Assembly (NCBI GenBank): GCA_963761735.1
Contig: CAVXHQ010000001.1
Coordinates: forward strand, 124,001 to 188,000
Source: CAVXHQ01 sp963761735
Lineage (GTDB): Bacteria > Pseudomonadota > Alphaproteobacteria > Rhodobacterales > Rhodobacteraceae
Reading direction: 5' to 3'
Length of the DNA stretch: 64,000 nucleotides
The first letter of the stretch is position 1, and each line of letters begins with the position of its first letter. Shown piece by piece: positions 19,042 to 27,921 of the stretch. Made by a program: the position numbers and the translations under genes. The notes under the pieces are model-generated. The model was not told where the DNA came from, searched no databases, and was given only the letters and a program-made list of their open reading frames with translations.

Positions 19042-20349
19042 ATGGTCCGGCGACTGAGCACGACCGATCCCGATTTCGACGCGGCATTCGCGGCCCTGCT
19101 GGGCGCAAAGCGCGAGGAAAGCACCGATGTCGACGATGCTGTCGCCGCGATCATCGCCCGGGTGCGCGCCGAAGGGGACGCGGGCCTGTGCGCGCTGACC
19201 GCGCAGTACGACCGGATGGAGATTGCGCCCGAACGCCTGCGGTTCACCGCCGGTGAGATCGCCGGTCATGCCCGGTCGGTCGGAGACGAGGATCGCGCCG
19301 CGCTGACCCTCGCCGCCGACCGGATCCGCGCCTATCACGCCCGCCAGATGCCGCAGGACGAACAGTGGACCGATGCGGCAGGCGCGCATCTGGGCTGGCG
19401 CTGGGGCCCGGTCTCGGCGGCGGGGATCTATGTGCCGGGCGGCACCGCGTCCTATCCGTCGTCGGTGCTGATGAACGCGATCCCGGCGCAGGTCGCGGGG
19501 GTGGCGCGGATTGCCATGGTCGTGCCGACGCCCGACGGCGCGGTCAACCCGGCGGTGATGCTGGCGGCGCAGATCGCGGGCGTGACCGAAATCTATCGCA
19601 TCGGCGGGGCGCAGGCCGTGGCGGCCCTGGCCTATGGCACGGAAACCATCGCCCCCGTCGACAAGATCACCGGCCCCGGTAACGCCTGGGTCGCCGCCGC
19701 GAAACGCCGGGTTTTCGGCACCGTCGGCATCGACATGATCGCGGGGCCGTCGGAGATCCTCGTGATCGCGGATGCCACTGGCGACGCCGACTGGATCGCC
19801 CTCGATCTGCTGAGCCAGGCCGAACACGACGTGTCGGCGCAATCGATCCTGATCACCGACGACGCAGCGCTGGCGGACGCCGTCGACCGCGCCGTCACCG
19901 CCCGCCTCGAAACGCTGTCGCGGCGCGACATCGCGGCGGCAAGCTGGCGCGACAACGGTGCCATCGTCGTGGTCCGCGATCTGGCCGAGGCCGCCGCCCT
20001 GTCGGACCGCATCGCCCCCGAGCATCTGGAACTGTGCACCGCCGACCCAGACGCGCTTGCCGCGCGCATCCGCCACGCGGGCGCGATATTCCTCGGCGCC
20101 TGGACGCCCGAGGCCATCGGAGATTATGTCGGCGGCCCCAACCACGTCCTGCCCACGGCCCGCTCGGCGCGGTTCTCGTCGGGCCTCTCGGTGCTCGATT
20201 TCCTGAAACGCACGACGCTGGCCCGGATGACGCCCGCCGCACTGCGTGCCATCGGCCCCGCCGCGGAACGGCTTGCCGCGGCCGAGGGCCTGCAGGCGCA
20301 TGGGTTGAGTGTCACGGCACGGCTCGCGCGGCTGAACGATCGGGCATGA
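19042..20349 (+). CDS. hisD: Histidinol dehydrogenase
   Basis: 435 aa. It converts L-histidinol to histidine by two NAD-linked oxidations and is zinc dependent. Markers include the YVPGGTASYPSSVLMNAIPA loop, KITGPGNAWVAAAKR, the IDMIAGPSEI block, and IAPEHLEL with the catalytic Glu-His pair near residue 325. I choose the ATG at 19042 because GGAG lies upstream at proper spacing; an in-frame ATG at 19030 is alternative. Histidine genes are otherwise absent locally. Confidence 0.95.
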   Translation: MVRRLSTTDPDFDAAFAALLGAKREESTDVDDAVAAIIARVRAEGDAGLCALTAQYDRMEIAPERLRFTAGEIAGHARSVGDEDRAALTLAADRIRAYHARQMPQDEQWTDAAGAHLGWRWGPVSAAGIYVPGGTASYPSSVLMNAIPAQVAGVARIAMVVPTPDGAVNPAVMLAAQIAGVTEIYRIGGAQAVAALAYGTETIAPVDKITGPGNAWVAAAKRRVFGTVGIDMIAGPSEILVIADATGDADWIALDLLSQAEHDVSAQSILITDDAALADAVDRAVTARLETLSRRDIAAASWRDNGAIVVVRDLAEAAALSDRIAPEHLELCTADPDALAARIRHAGAIFLGAWTPEAIGDYVGGPNHVLPTARSARFSSGLSVLDFLKRTTLARMTPAALRAIGPAAERLAAAEGLQAHGLSVTARLARLNDRA

Positions 20350-20435
20350 CCGGGCATGACCGGCCGGGCATGGACGATCAGCCATGTTGTGACGCCCGCG
20401 CCGCTCGGTTAGGCACGGTCCGTAAAGGGAGCGCC

Positions 20436-20915
20436 ATGACCCGCATCAGCCATATCGAGCTTGACGACAGCGGTCTGCCCGCACCCACGCCCGAGATCGA
20501 GCAGGAGCGGCGCGTCGCTGTCTTCGACCTGCTCGAGGACAACAGCTTTGCCTTGCCCGACCGCGACGGGCGCGCGGCCCCGGATGGCCCGTACCGTCTG
20601 GCGCTCGCGATCCGCGAGCGGCGGCTGGTGTTTTCCGTCGATACCGATGCGGGCGACAGGGCGGCGGAATTTCATCTGTCGCTGGGGCCGTTCCGGCAGG
20701 TGGTAAAGGACTATTTCCAGATCTGCGAAAGCTATTTCGCGGCCGTGAAAACCCTGCCGCCCAGCCAGATCGAGACCATCGACATGGCCCGGCGCGGCAT
20801 CCACAACGAAGGCGCGCGGGTATTGCAGGAGCGGCTGGAGAGCAAGGCGGAGGTGGACATCGACACCGCGCGCCGCCTCTTCACCCTGATCTGCGTTCTG
20901 CATTTCGGGGGCTGA
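20436..20915 (+). CDS. UPF0262 family protein
   Basis: 159 aa. Typical UPF0262 sequence: MTRISHIELDDSGLPAPTPE, EQERRVAVFDLLEDNSF, FRQVVKDYFQICESYF, IETIDMARRGIHNEG. Function unknown; alphaproteobacteria-specific and regularly located between hisD and the phosphatase gene. Strong AAAGGGAG site before the ATG at 20436. Five bases separate it from the next gene. Confidence 0.87.
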   Translation: MTRISHIELDDSGLPAPTPEIEQERRVAVFDLLEDNSFALPDRDGRAAPDGPYRLALAIRERRLVFSVDTDAGDRAAEFHLSLGPFRQVVKDYFQICESYFAAVKTLPPSQIETIDMARRGIHNEGARVLQERLESKAEVDIDTARRLFTLICVLHFGG

Positions 20916-20920
20916 GGCGG

Positions 20921-21403
20921 ATGCGGCCTGCACCAGAGTCCGGTCCGGGCATTCCGCCACTGCCGCAATCGGTTCTGTTCTGCTGCGATCACAATGCCGT
21001 CCGCTCGCCCATGGCCGAGGGGATCATGAAAAAATTCCATGGCACCCGGTGTTACATCCAGTCCGCCGGGGTGCGCAACGATCTGGCGATCGACGGGTTT
21101 TCCATCGCCGTCTGCGCCGAGCTGGGGGTGGAATTGTCGCGCCACCGCTCGCGCAGTTTCGAAGAGATGCAGGAATGGGGCGACGATCTGACCGGGTTCG
21201 ACCTGATCGTGGCGCTGTCGCCCGCGTCGCAGCGGCTGGCGCAGGAAATGACCCGCAATTTCCACCTCGAGGTGGAATACTGGCCGATCCTCGACCCCAC
21301 CGGCATCGGCGAGGCCCGCGAGGCAAAACTCGTGGCCTATCGCCAGACCCGAGACATGATCGCCGAACGCCTGTTGGCGCGCTTTGGCCCCGCGCTGGAA
21401 TAG
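20921..21403 (+). CDS. Low molecular weight protein-tyrosine phosphatase-like protein
   Basis: 160 aa. The P-loop CX5R motif is VLFCCDHNAVRSPMAEG (Cys then Arg-Ser), and a DP near the C-terminus (ILDPTG) supplies the general acid Asp, as in LMW-PTP and arsenate-reductase relatives. Cytoplasmic. The physiological substrate is unknown; an arsenate reductase role cannot be excluded. It is the last gene of the hisD-side cluster before a 148-base gap and infA. Confidence 0.85.
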   Translation: MRPAPESGPGIPPLPQSVLFCCDHNAVRSPMAEGIMKKFHGTRCYIQSAGVRNDLAIDGFSIAVCAELGVELSRHRSRSFEEMQEWGDDLTGFDLIVALSPASQRLAQEMTRNFHLEVEYWPILDPTGIGEAREAKLVAYRQTRDMIAERLLARFGPALE

Positions 21404-21551
21404 CGCGCGCGCCCGGCATCCGGTCGACGGGCGGCCCGAAACCGGACCCGCGCCGCATCTGCCTTGCGATTAGGCCTTGAAAATCGTCGCTGCCGGGCGC
21501 ATCTAGCGTCTCGTCCGCATCTTCGCGGGCCTGCGTCATCACGGAGACCCC

Positions 21552-21770
21552 ATGGCCAAGGAAGAACTGCTCGAATTTCCCGGCGTTGTCAGAGAACTGC
21601 TGCCCAATGCGACGTTCAGGGTCGAGCTGGAGAACGGCCATGAAATCATCGCGCATACGGCAGGCAAGATGCGAAAGAACCGCATCCGGGTGCTGGCGGG
21701 CGACAAGGTTCAGGTCGAAATGACCCCCTATGATCTGACCAAAGGCCGCATCAACTATCGCTTCAAGTAA
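21552..21770 (+). CDS. infA: Translation initiation factor IF-1
   Basis: 72 aa single S1/OB-fold protein that binds the 30S A site. The sequence MAKEELLEFPGVVRELLPN, HTAGKMRKNRIRVLAGDKV and the terminal DLTKGRINYRFK are canonical. It has its own 148-base upstream gap, consistent with a separate promoter, although no clear -35/-10 pair could be chosen. Confidence 0.97.
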   Translation: MAKEELLEFPGVVRELLPNATFRVELENGHEIIAHTAGKMRKNRIRVLAGDKVQVEMTPYDLTKGRINYRFK

Positions 21771-21866
21771 CGTGTCGCGCCGGGACGGCTTGTCCGTACC
21801 GGTGAGGGCTGACGGCCCGCGCGGGTCCGACGCACCCGCACGTCAGTCTGACCGCAGGAGCCGGGC

Positions 21867-22484
21867 ATGACCCTTACGCCCGATCCCTCGCTCAGGCTCG
21901 TCCTGGGCAGTGCCAGCCCGCGCCGGCGCGAGCTGCTCGCGCAGATCGGCATCGTCCCCGACGCCGTCCGTCCGCCCGACATCGACGAGACGCCCGCCAA
22001 GGCGGAGCTGCCGCGCGATTATGTCAAACGCATCGCCCGCCAGAAGGCCGACGCCATCGACGTTGCCGACGACGAGGTTGCCCTGTGCGCCGATACAACC
22101 GTGGCGCTGGGGCGCCGGATCATGGGCAAACCTGCCGACGAGACCGAGGCGCGGGCGTTTCTGGCGTTGCTGTCGGGACGTCGGCACAAGGTGATTACCG
22201 CCGTGGCGGTGAAACGCGGCGAGCGGATCTGGCTCAGGGATCAGCAGACCACCGTCGAGATGAAACGCCTCAGCCACGCCGAGATCGACGCCTATATCGC
22301 CACCGGCGACTGGCGGGGCAAGGCGGGCGGCTATGCGATTCAGGGGCCCGCGGGGGCGTTCATACCGAAGATCAACGGCTCGTTCACCGGGGTCGTGGGT
22401 CTGCCCTTGTCGGTTGTCGTGGGATTGCTGACGGCGGCGGGTTTTGCCGTCTATGCCGGAACGAAACAGAACCTGTCCGCATGA
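21867..22484 (+). CDS. maf: Maf family nucleotide pyrophosphatase
   Basis: 205 aa. Maf proteins hydrolyse non-canonical nucleoside triphosphates. The nucleotide loop LVLGSASPRRRELLAQIG is at residues 11-28; the catalytic acidic residue is in CADTTVALGRRIMGKP near 74, and DWRGKAGGYAIQGPAG is near 151. Fourteen bases separate it from the RNase gene, indicating one operon maf - RNase - yacG. The canonical ATG at 21867 is preceded by GGAG. Confidence 0.95.
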   Translation: MTLTPDPSLRLVLGSASPRRRELLAQIGIVPDAVRPPDIDETPAKAELPRDYVKRIARQKADAIDVADDEVALCADTTVALGRRIMGKPADETEARAFLALLSGRRHKVITAVAVKRGERIWLRDQQTTVEMKRLSHAEIDAYIATGDWRGKAGGYAIQGPAGAFIPKINGSFTGVVGLPLSVVVGLLTAAGFAVYAGTKQNLSA

Positions 22485-22497
22485 AAGGAACCACCCG

Positions 22498-23541
22498 ATG
22501 AAGGGGCGGCGCATCTACCTCGACCATCTGGGCAGCCGCGAGACGGCGGCGCTTGTCGTCGACGGCCGCCTCGACGATCTGCTGATCGACGACGACGCGC
22601 CACGCATCGGCACCGTATATCGGGGCATTTGCGACCGCGCCCTGAAGGGACAGGGCGGGATGATCGTCCGCATTCCCGGCGGCACGGCATGGCTGCGTGC
22701 CGCGCGCGGCCTCAGCGTCGGTCAGGTGCTGCTGTTGCAGGTGACCGGCGTGGCCGAGGCGGGCAAGGCGGTGCCGTGCACCGACCGTCTGTTGTTCAAG
22801 AGCCGCTACGCCATCGTCACCCCCGCCAGTCCCGGCATCAATGTCAGCCGCCGCATCGCCGACGACGACGAGCGTGACCGCCTGCTGGTGATTGCCCACG
22901 ACGCGCTGCCCGACCGTGACGGTCCGCCGTTCGGCCTGATCCTGCGGTCCCAGGCGCAGGGTGCCGTGGCCGACGAGGTGGCCGAGGATGTCGTCGCCAT
23001 GTGCGATCTGGCCGAAGCCGTGCTGTCGGGTGACGGCAAAAGCCCGGAAACGCTCCTCGAAGGGTACGGGCCCCACGCGGTGGCCTGGCGGGAATGGGAC
23101 GCCGACGACGTCATTACCGAACCGGGGTGTTTCGCGCGCGACGGCGTTCTCGATCTGATCGGCCACCTTGGCGGCGCGAAGGTGCCGCTGGACGACGACG
23201 CCGGGGCCACGATGTACGTCGAGGCGACCCGCGCGCTTGTCGCCGTCGACGTGAACACCGGCGCCGATACCTCGCCTGCCGCGTCCCTGAAAACCAACCT
23301 TGCCGCCGCCCGCGCCTTGCCCCGCGCCCTGCGGCTGCGGGGCCTTGGCGGGCAGATCGTGGTGGATTTCGCGCCGATGCCCAAAGGCCAGCGCAAACAG
23401 CTCGAACAATCGCTGCGCGGCTCGTTTCGCAACGATTCCGTCGAGACGAGTCTTGTGGGCTGGTCGCCGATGGGCCTGTTCGAATTGCAGCGCAAACGCG
23501 AGCGTGCGCCCACGGCGGGGCTGATTGGAGACACGGTATGA
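22498..23541 (+). CDS. rng: Ribonuclease E/G family protein (short RNase G type)
   Basis: 347 aa, shorter than RNase E and E. coli RNase G. It has an N-terminal S1-like region (GTVYRGICDRALKGQGGMIV), then the RNase E/G catalytic region ALVAVDVNTGADTS with metal-binding Asp, and GGQIVVDFAPM. A C-terminal GLFELQRKRER box ends the protein, without the long scaffold domain. Expected to process rRNA or mRNA 5' ends. Good AAAGGAA site. Its TGA overlaps the yacG ATG. Confidence 0.88.
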   Translation: MKGRRIYLDHLGSRETAALVVDGRLDDLLIDDDAPRIGTVYRGICDRALKGQGGMIVRIPGGTAWLRAARGLSVGQVLLLQVTGVAEAGKAVPCTDRLLFKSRYAIVTPASPGINVSRRIADDDERDRLLVIAHDALPDRDGPPFGLILRSQAQGAVADEVAEDVVAMCDLAEAVLSGDGKSPETLLEGYGPHAVAWREWDADDVITEPGCFARDGVLDLIGHLGGAKVPLDDDAGATMYVEATRALVAVDVNTGADTSPAASLKTNLAAARALPRALRLRGLGGQIVVDFAPMPKGQRKQLEQSLRGSFRNDSVETSLVGWSPMGLFELQRKRERAPTAGLIGDTV

Positions 23542-23717
23542 ACTGTCCGATCTGCGCCCGCGAGTCGGAGGCAAAATACCGGCCGTTTTGTTCGAAACGC
23601 TGCGCCGATGTGGACCTGGGCAAATGGATGACCGGCGGTTATGCGATCCCCGCCGTGGCGACCGACGAGGACGAGGACGACACCCCCCGCGACGACGATC
23701 CGGGTCTGCCGCATTAG
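23538..23717 (+). CDS. yacG: DNA gyrase inhibitor YacG (zinc protein)
   Basis: 59 aa. The two CxxC/CxxxC zinc ligands are MNCPICARES and RPFCSKRCADVDLGKWM; the tail is acidic. YacG binds GyrB and inhibits gyrase. ATG at 23538 overlaps the upstream stop by four bases (ATGA). Confidence 0.92.
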   Translation: MNCPICARESEAKYRPFCSKRCADVDLGKWMTGGYAIPAVATDEDEDDTPRDDDPGLPH

Positions 23718-23720
23718 GCC

Positions 23721-24302
23721 CTAATCGGGAGTGCCGAAGGTGCTCCACAGCTCGTTCTGCCAGGATGCGATGGCGTCCAGCGGATAGGCCAGCATGATGA
23801 TGTTGAACAACAATCCATCGCGGATCAGCCAGATCGTCAGCCCCTCGAACGCCACGAAAATCAGCAGCGTGACCCAGATCGGCAGCCTGGACGCGAGCCA
23901 GAAGCCAAGGATCATCATGCCGATATCGCTGACGGAATTGATGACCGCATCGCCGAAATAGCCGATTGCCCCGGCCTCGCGGTACAGGTTGATCACCGCG
24001 TCGGTGTTTTCCGCCACCTCCCACGCCGCCTCGACCAGCGTCGCCAGCACAAGACGCCAGCCGAATGACAGCCGCCGCGCGACAAGCCACGCGATGCCGT
24101 AGAAAATCGGACCGTGCAGGAAATGGCTGGGCGTGTACCAGTCGGTCAGATGCTGCGAATTGCCCGCACCCATGATATCGCCGTACCAGAATTTGATCTC
24201 GCCGCAGGTACAGATCGGCGCCCGGCCGATAGACCACAGGTAGGCGGCGGCGATGGCGATGATCGCGGTCGTCAGCAGATAGGGCAGGGTGTGTCTGGTC
24301 AT
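23721..24302 (-). CDS. DUF2585 / UPF0314 membrane protein
   Basis: 193 aa with about five hydrophobic helices (YLLTTAIIAIAAAYLWSIGR at the N-terminus; VTLLIFVAFEGLTIWLI near the C-terminus). The conserved loop GRAPICTCGEIKFWYGDI and SQHLTDWYTPSHFLHG are typical of DUF2585. Function unknown. Convergent with yacG, with three bases between the stops. Confidence 0.85.
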   Translation of the reverse strand: MTRHTLPYLLTTAIIAIAAAYLWSIGRAPICTCGEIKFWYGDIMGAGNSQHLTDWYTPSHFLHGPIFYGIAWLVARRLSFGWRLVLATLVEAAWEVAENTDAVINLYREAGAIGYFGDAVINSVSDIGMMILGFWLASRLPIWVTLLIFVAFEGLTIWLIRDGLLFNIIMLAYPLDAIASWQNELWSTFGTPD

Positions 24303-24434
24303 ATCGATTTATGAACGTCGTTCACGCGATTTGTCCAGTTATTTTTGCAAGGTGCGCGGCGTTTGCGGGCGTCCGGGTCTGCCGCCACGCCACCTGCGCC
24401 ACGCCGCGGCCCCTTTCCTTGCGCAAGTCGCACC

Positions 24435-25466
24435 TCACCCGCCCAGAAATCCTTCCAGCAGGTTGACGGTATTGATCCCCACCTGTTCTACGGCATATCC
24501 GCCCTCCATCACGAACAGCGTCGGCAGGCCGAGTGCTGCAATCCGTGCCCCTGTGTCGGTGAAATCCGGACTGTCGAGCGTGAAAAAACCGATCGGATCG
24601 TCCTTATATGCATCGACGCCGAGCGACACCACGAGCGTATCGGGGCCGTAGCCGCGGATATGTCGGATGGTTTCGTCGAGAGCGCTGCCCCAGCGGTCGT
24701 AACCGGTTCCGGGCGGCATCGGATAGTTGCGGGTGAACCCGGCCCCTGAACCGGACCCCGCGTCGTCGGCATAGCCGGTGAACCAGGGATAGGTATGTTC
24801 GGGAGCGCCGTGCAGCGAGCAGAACAGCACGTCGTCCCGGTCGTAAAAGATGTCCTGCGTGCCGTTGCCATGATGAAAATCGATGTCGAGGATCGCCACC
24901 CGTGCCGCGCCGGCGTCGCGCAGCATCTGCGCCGCAACGGCTGCATTGTTGATAAAACAATAGCCGCCGTATTGATCGGCCGTGGCGTGATGACCCGGCG
25001 GACGGCACAGCGCAAAGGCCGACGCCGCACCGCCGCGGATCGCGCGCGCACCTGCCTGCGCACAGGCCAGCGACGCGCAGGCCGCCGCCCAGGTGCCCCG
25101 GGTCATCGCCGTCTCCGAGGCATGGGCGTACCAGCCGACAAGGCCCTCGATATGCTCTGGCCTGCGGGCCGTGGCCATGCGACGGGCAGGGACGTTGGTG
25201 GCAATGATCTCGCCCGCGTTGCCGGCCGCCTTCCAGGCATCCCAGGCGGTTTCGAGGAAAGTCAGATAGCCGGGATCGAGCAGGGCGCGCGCAGGCCGCA
25301 GATCGACCGGTCCGGGATCGCGCGGCGCCGAAAACTTGCGCTCGGCAAGGCGTTGAACGATATGGTCGACGCGTGCGGGCCGCTCGAAGGGTATGACAAG
25401 CTGACCGCCGGACAGCTCGACCTTGGGGAAATGACGGCGATGATTTTCACTGAGAAAGGTTTGCAT
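24435..25466 (-). CDS. Histone deacetylase family protein, acetylpolyamine amidohydrolase type
   Basis: 343 aa zinc hydrolase. The opening MQTFLSENHRRHFPKVELSG and the length match bacterial acetylpolyamine amidohydrolases, which deacetylate acetylputrescine, acetylcadaverine or acetylspermidine. Active site: LCRPPGHHA (tandem His near 160), DIDFHHGNGTQ (zinc Asp and His near 197), SLGVDAYKDDPIG (zinc Asp near 287), and EGGYAVEQVG. The start at 25466 has GGAG upstream; earlier in-frame codons are not family-like. A polyamine-type binding protein occurs far away at 54.9 kb. Confidence 0.9.
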   Translation of the reverse strand: MQTFLSENHRRHFPKVELSGGQLVIPFERPARVDHIVQRLAERKFSAPRDPGPVDLRPARALLDPGYLTFLETAWDAWKAAGNAGEIIATNVPARRMATARRPEHIEGLVGWYAHASETAMTRGTWAAACASLACAQAGARAIRGGAASAFALCRPPGHHATADQYGGYCFINNAAVAAQMLRDAGAARVAILDIDFHHGNGTQDIFYDRDDVLFCSLHGAPEHTYPWFTGYADDAGSGSGAGFTRNYPMPPGTGYDRWGSALDETIRHIRGYGPDTLVVSLGVDAYKDDPIGFFTLDSPDFTDTGARIAALGLPTLFVMEGGYAVEQVGINTVNLLEGFLGG

Positions 25467-25704
25467 TCCAGGCTCCGACGGAGGGACGTCGGCGCAAGGC
25501 TGCACACCGGCGCCGCATTGGGCAAGGGAGCAATTCGCTGCTCATGAGAAAGGCGCGGTTTGAAACCCGGCACGGGATGCACGACGTCCGGGTCGACCGG
25601 CGCGGCAAAACCCCGCAAATGCCTCTGGACACCCGAAACCGCCTCGCCTAGATAGTCCGGACCCGACGCAGGGCCGCCTCCGGCGACCCAAATGCGTCAC
25701 CGGT

Positions 25705-25779
25705 GCCCGGGTAGCTCAGGGGTAGAGCAGTGGATTGAAAATCCTCGTGTCGGTGGTTCGATTCCGCCCCTGGGCACCA
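25705..25779 (+). tRNA. tRNA-Phe (GAA)
   Basis: Complete cloverleaf: acceptor GCCCGGG with CCTGGGC, D arm GCTCAGGGGTAGAGC, anticodon loop TTGAAAA (GAA), T loop TTCGATT, encoded CCA (25777-25779). An integrase gene ends three bases further on, so this is the likely attachment site of the prophage remnant. Confidence 0.95.
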
Positions 25780-25782
25780 CTC

Positions 25783-26937
25783 CTATTTTTTATCGTTGCG
25801 TTTCAACGCGGTAGGGGTCGAAATTGTCCCACCGTCTGCCACGTCACCCGAAAGTGGGACACTTTTGTCCACGATTTGTCCCGCAGACATGCGCGCCAGA
25901 GCGGAATCCGCGCCGGTTCTTTGACGTGCCGCACGGGTGTATCGCGTGACCTCTTTCGAGGTCCGGTGGCCCGTAATCGACATGATCTCATGTTCGGTGC
26001 AGCCCAGTTCGGCGAGCCGCGCCGCCGCTGCCTTGCGCAGACCGTGAACGGTGCATCCGGGCAGCTTCGCGTCGTCGCACCACTTGCGGAACCTGTTGCC
26101 GAAACCGTTCGACGTGAAGGGGCGACCGAACTCGGTTTTCAGGAAGGCGAGGTCGCCCGTCGGTGTCGCGTCGATGATCCGTTGCATTTCGGGGATGACC
26201 GGAATTTCGAGCCGGACGGGCTTGGTGTTGCGGCCCTTGGTCTGTGTGAAAGCCAGCCATCCGTCGCGCACATGCTGGCGACCGAACTGAACCAGATCGG
26301 CGCGGCGTTGCCCCGTATAGAGGGCGAGGGCCAGTCGCGCGGTAGTGCCGACAGGATGCGCGTTCTCGAATTGGTCAATCTCGGCAAGGGACCAGCTATG
26401 GAAGCCCTCGGGATTGCCCTTCAGATACTCGACGCTGACAGCCGGGTTCACGTCATGCAGGTCATAGCGCAGGGCGAACTTGAATAGCTGGCGCAGCGCC
26501 TTGACCATACCGTTCGCCGCCTCGGGCCGGTCCATCATGTCGTCGCGCCGCGCACGGATATGCCGGGGCAGGAGCATGGCAAACGGTTTGTCGCCGTCGC
26601 CCTTGTTCTGGCAGACCCGCTCTAGGATTGCCCTGCGCACGGTCTGGGTGCGGGGGTCCATTTCCCTGAACATGGCCGACTTGTAGTATTCGACGCAAAG
26701 CCATTTCAGGCTGCGGGGCACCACACGCCCTGCCTTTGCGACAGACGCCTTGCGCGGGGTCTTGGGGTTCGCGGCGGCGCGGTAGTCGGTCAGGAACTCG
26801 GGCGAACCAGTCGGCCCCCTCAGTCGGACCTTGCGACCGTCGTGCCGGTAGTAGAGCCGCACGTTGCCGTGCCGGTCCACGTCCTCCACCACATACTTCA
26901 GGCGCATCTGCATGGCGTCCCCCACACGATCAGTCAT
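25783..26937 (-). CDS. int: Tyrosine site-specific recombinase (phage integrase)
   Basis: 384 aa. A core-binding SAM-like domain lies around residues 70-170. The catalytic domain has Arg in LYTGQRRADLV, a Lys in the beta-hairpin (FTQTKGRNTKPV), His-x-x-Arg in TVHGLRKAAAARL, His in ITGHRTS, and Tyr in EVTRYTRAA. All are present, so it is potentially active. The stop faces the 3' end of tRNA-Phe, the usual geometry for integration into a tRNA gene. The matching attR was not found. Start choice (26937 or the ATG at residue 9 or 11) is uncertain. Confidence 0.9.
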   Translation of the reverse strand: MTDRVGDAMQMRLKYVVEDVDRHGNVRLYYRHDGRKVRLRGPTGSPEFLTDYRAAANPKTPRKASVAKAGRVVPRSLKWLCVEYYKSAMFREMDPRTQTVRRAILERVCQNKGDGDKPFAMLLPRHIRARRDDMMDRPEAANGMVKALRQLFKFALRYDLHDVNPAVSVEYLKGNPEGFHSWSLAEIDQFENAHPVGTTARLALALYTGQRRADLVQFGRQHVRDGWLAFTQTKGRNTKPVRLEIPVIPEMQRIIDATPTGDLAFLKTEFGRPFTSNGFGNRFRKWCDDAKLPGCTVHGLRKAAAARLAELGCTEHEIMSITGHRTSKEVTRYTRAARQRTGADSALARMSAGQIVDKSVPLSGDVADGGTISTPTALKRNDKK

Positions 26938-26952
26938 CGTAGGGATTGTGGT

Positions 26953-27245
26953 CTAACTCGTCGCCCCCCGGGGCAACAGGTCAAAAGAACGGTCCAGTGC
27001 CCGCACGTCCCAGACCCTGCGACCGTCTATTTTCTTGGGTCTAGGCATCCGCCCGTCACCCGTCATGGCATCGAATTTCGTCGGGCTGACGCCGATGTAT
27101 TCCGCCGACTCGAAACGATTAAGCCCGCGCCGAGTCGACACGATTAAGCCCGCGCCGAGTCGACACGATTAAGCCCGCGCCGAGTCGGCGGGGGGACGGC
27201 AGATTGCCGAATCGGTCGGTCCGATTCCGTAGCAGATTGCGACAT
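26953..27245 (-). pseudogene. AlpA/excisionase-like helix-turn-helix gene, out of frame by repeat expansion
   Basis: From an ATG at 27245 with a strong AAGGATCATC site, the frame reads MSQSATESDRPIRQSAVPPP then TRRGLNR and hits TAA inside a 25-bp tandem repeat. The expected continuation, RRGLNRFESAEYIGVSPTKF to VWDVRALDRSFDLLP, is in another frame beyond the repeat and is a typical MerR/AlpA-like winged helix of phage excisionases. Two extra repeat copies (50 bp) explain the frameshift. A GTG at 27141 could restart translation of a 62-aa form. It sits directly upstream of int, as excisionase genes do. Confidence 0.65.
27116..27190. repeat. 25-bp tandem repeat, three copies
   Basis: Copies at 27116-27140, 27141-27165 (identical) and 27166-27190 (differs only in the last three bases). 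The unit begins cgattaagcccgcgcc. Since 25 is not a multiple of three, copy number sets the reading frame of the excisionase-like gene. Confidence 0.95.
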
Positions 27246-27376
27246 GATGATCCTTTCGCGCTCTGTCAGGAGTTGGGAATCGTGGATCGGTGCGCTCTGC
27301 GAGGACTCAGCCTTCGCATTAATCTTACCCGCGCCGTGTCGGCAGGGGAAGGGCATTGCGCTGGTCGGTCATCGGT

Positions 27377-27700
27377 TCAGCCGTCCAGCCGGACGTTCAC
27401 GCTGGCGGACGGGTTGCCTGCCACGGTGACGGCAAGGCCCACACGGGTGTTGCCGCTGGCGGTGGTCGTGACCAGCCCGTCGGATGCCCGGTGGTAGGCG
27501 ATGGCCCCCACGGTGAAGGCATCGGTTTCGACCTTGGGCAAATCGTAAACGCCGACAGTGGACAGGACCAGAGGCTCGCCGATAGCGGCGTCCCCGAAGG
27601 CCACGCCGATCAGGTTGCCGACTTTCACCACGTCACCAGAGGCGGCGAGGGCGGCGGCGGTAAGGGTGATGCGTTCACCCGGTTGGACAAAGTTCTTCAT
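27377..27700 (-). CDS. Phage DUF2190 family protein (capsid-associated)
   Basis: 107 aa. MKNFVQPGERITLTAAALAA, GDVVKVGNLIGVAFGDAA and the closing SGNTRVGLAVTVAGNPSA are typical of DUF2190, small proteins encoded beside major capsid genes and thought to decorate or stabilise the head. Appears intact. One base separates it from the gpW-like gene upstream on the same strand, consistent with a head-gene operon. Confidence 0.78.
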   Translation of the reverse strand: MKNFVQPGERITLTAAALAASGDVVKVGNLIGVAFGDAAIGEPLVLSTVGVYDLPKVETDAFTVGAIAYHRASDGLVTTTASGNTRVGLAVTVAGNPSASVNVRLDG

Positions 27701-27701
27701 C

Positions 27702-27920
27702 TCAGATGCCTTTCGATGTGTTGAGGTAGATGGTCTTGACCGGCTGACGGGTGGCCTTGGCGATTTCGGCCTCTAGGTAGCCGATGGCCCGGCCCATCTC
27801 GCCGTCGGAACGGTAGGTGACGAGTTCGCCGCTCTGGTCCCTGAAGGTCAGGACGCCACTGGCCCTGTTGAGGACCAGAGCATCGCGGGCAGCGACCAGA
27901 GCGGCGACGGTAAGGGCCAT
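27702..27920 (-). CDS. Phage head-tail joining protein, gpW-like
   Basis: 72 aa. The pattern LVAARDALVLNRASGVLTF, GELVTYRSDGEMGRAIGYLE, AEIAKAT resembles lambda gpW (ALxxL..G..V..V...GR.V.Y......L..YI..LE). gpW closes the portal channel and joins the tail. ATG at 27920 follows the capsid gene stop by one codon-length. Appears intact. Confidence 0.65.
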   Translation of the reverse strand: MALTVAALVAARDALVLNRASGVLTFRDQSGELVTYRSDGEMGRAIGYLEAEIAKATRQPVKTIYLNTSKGI

Positions 27921-27921
27921 A

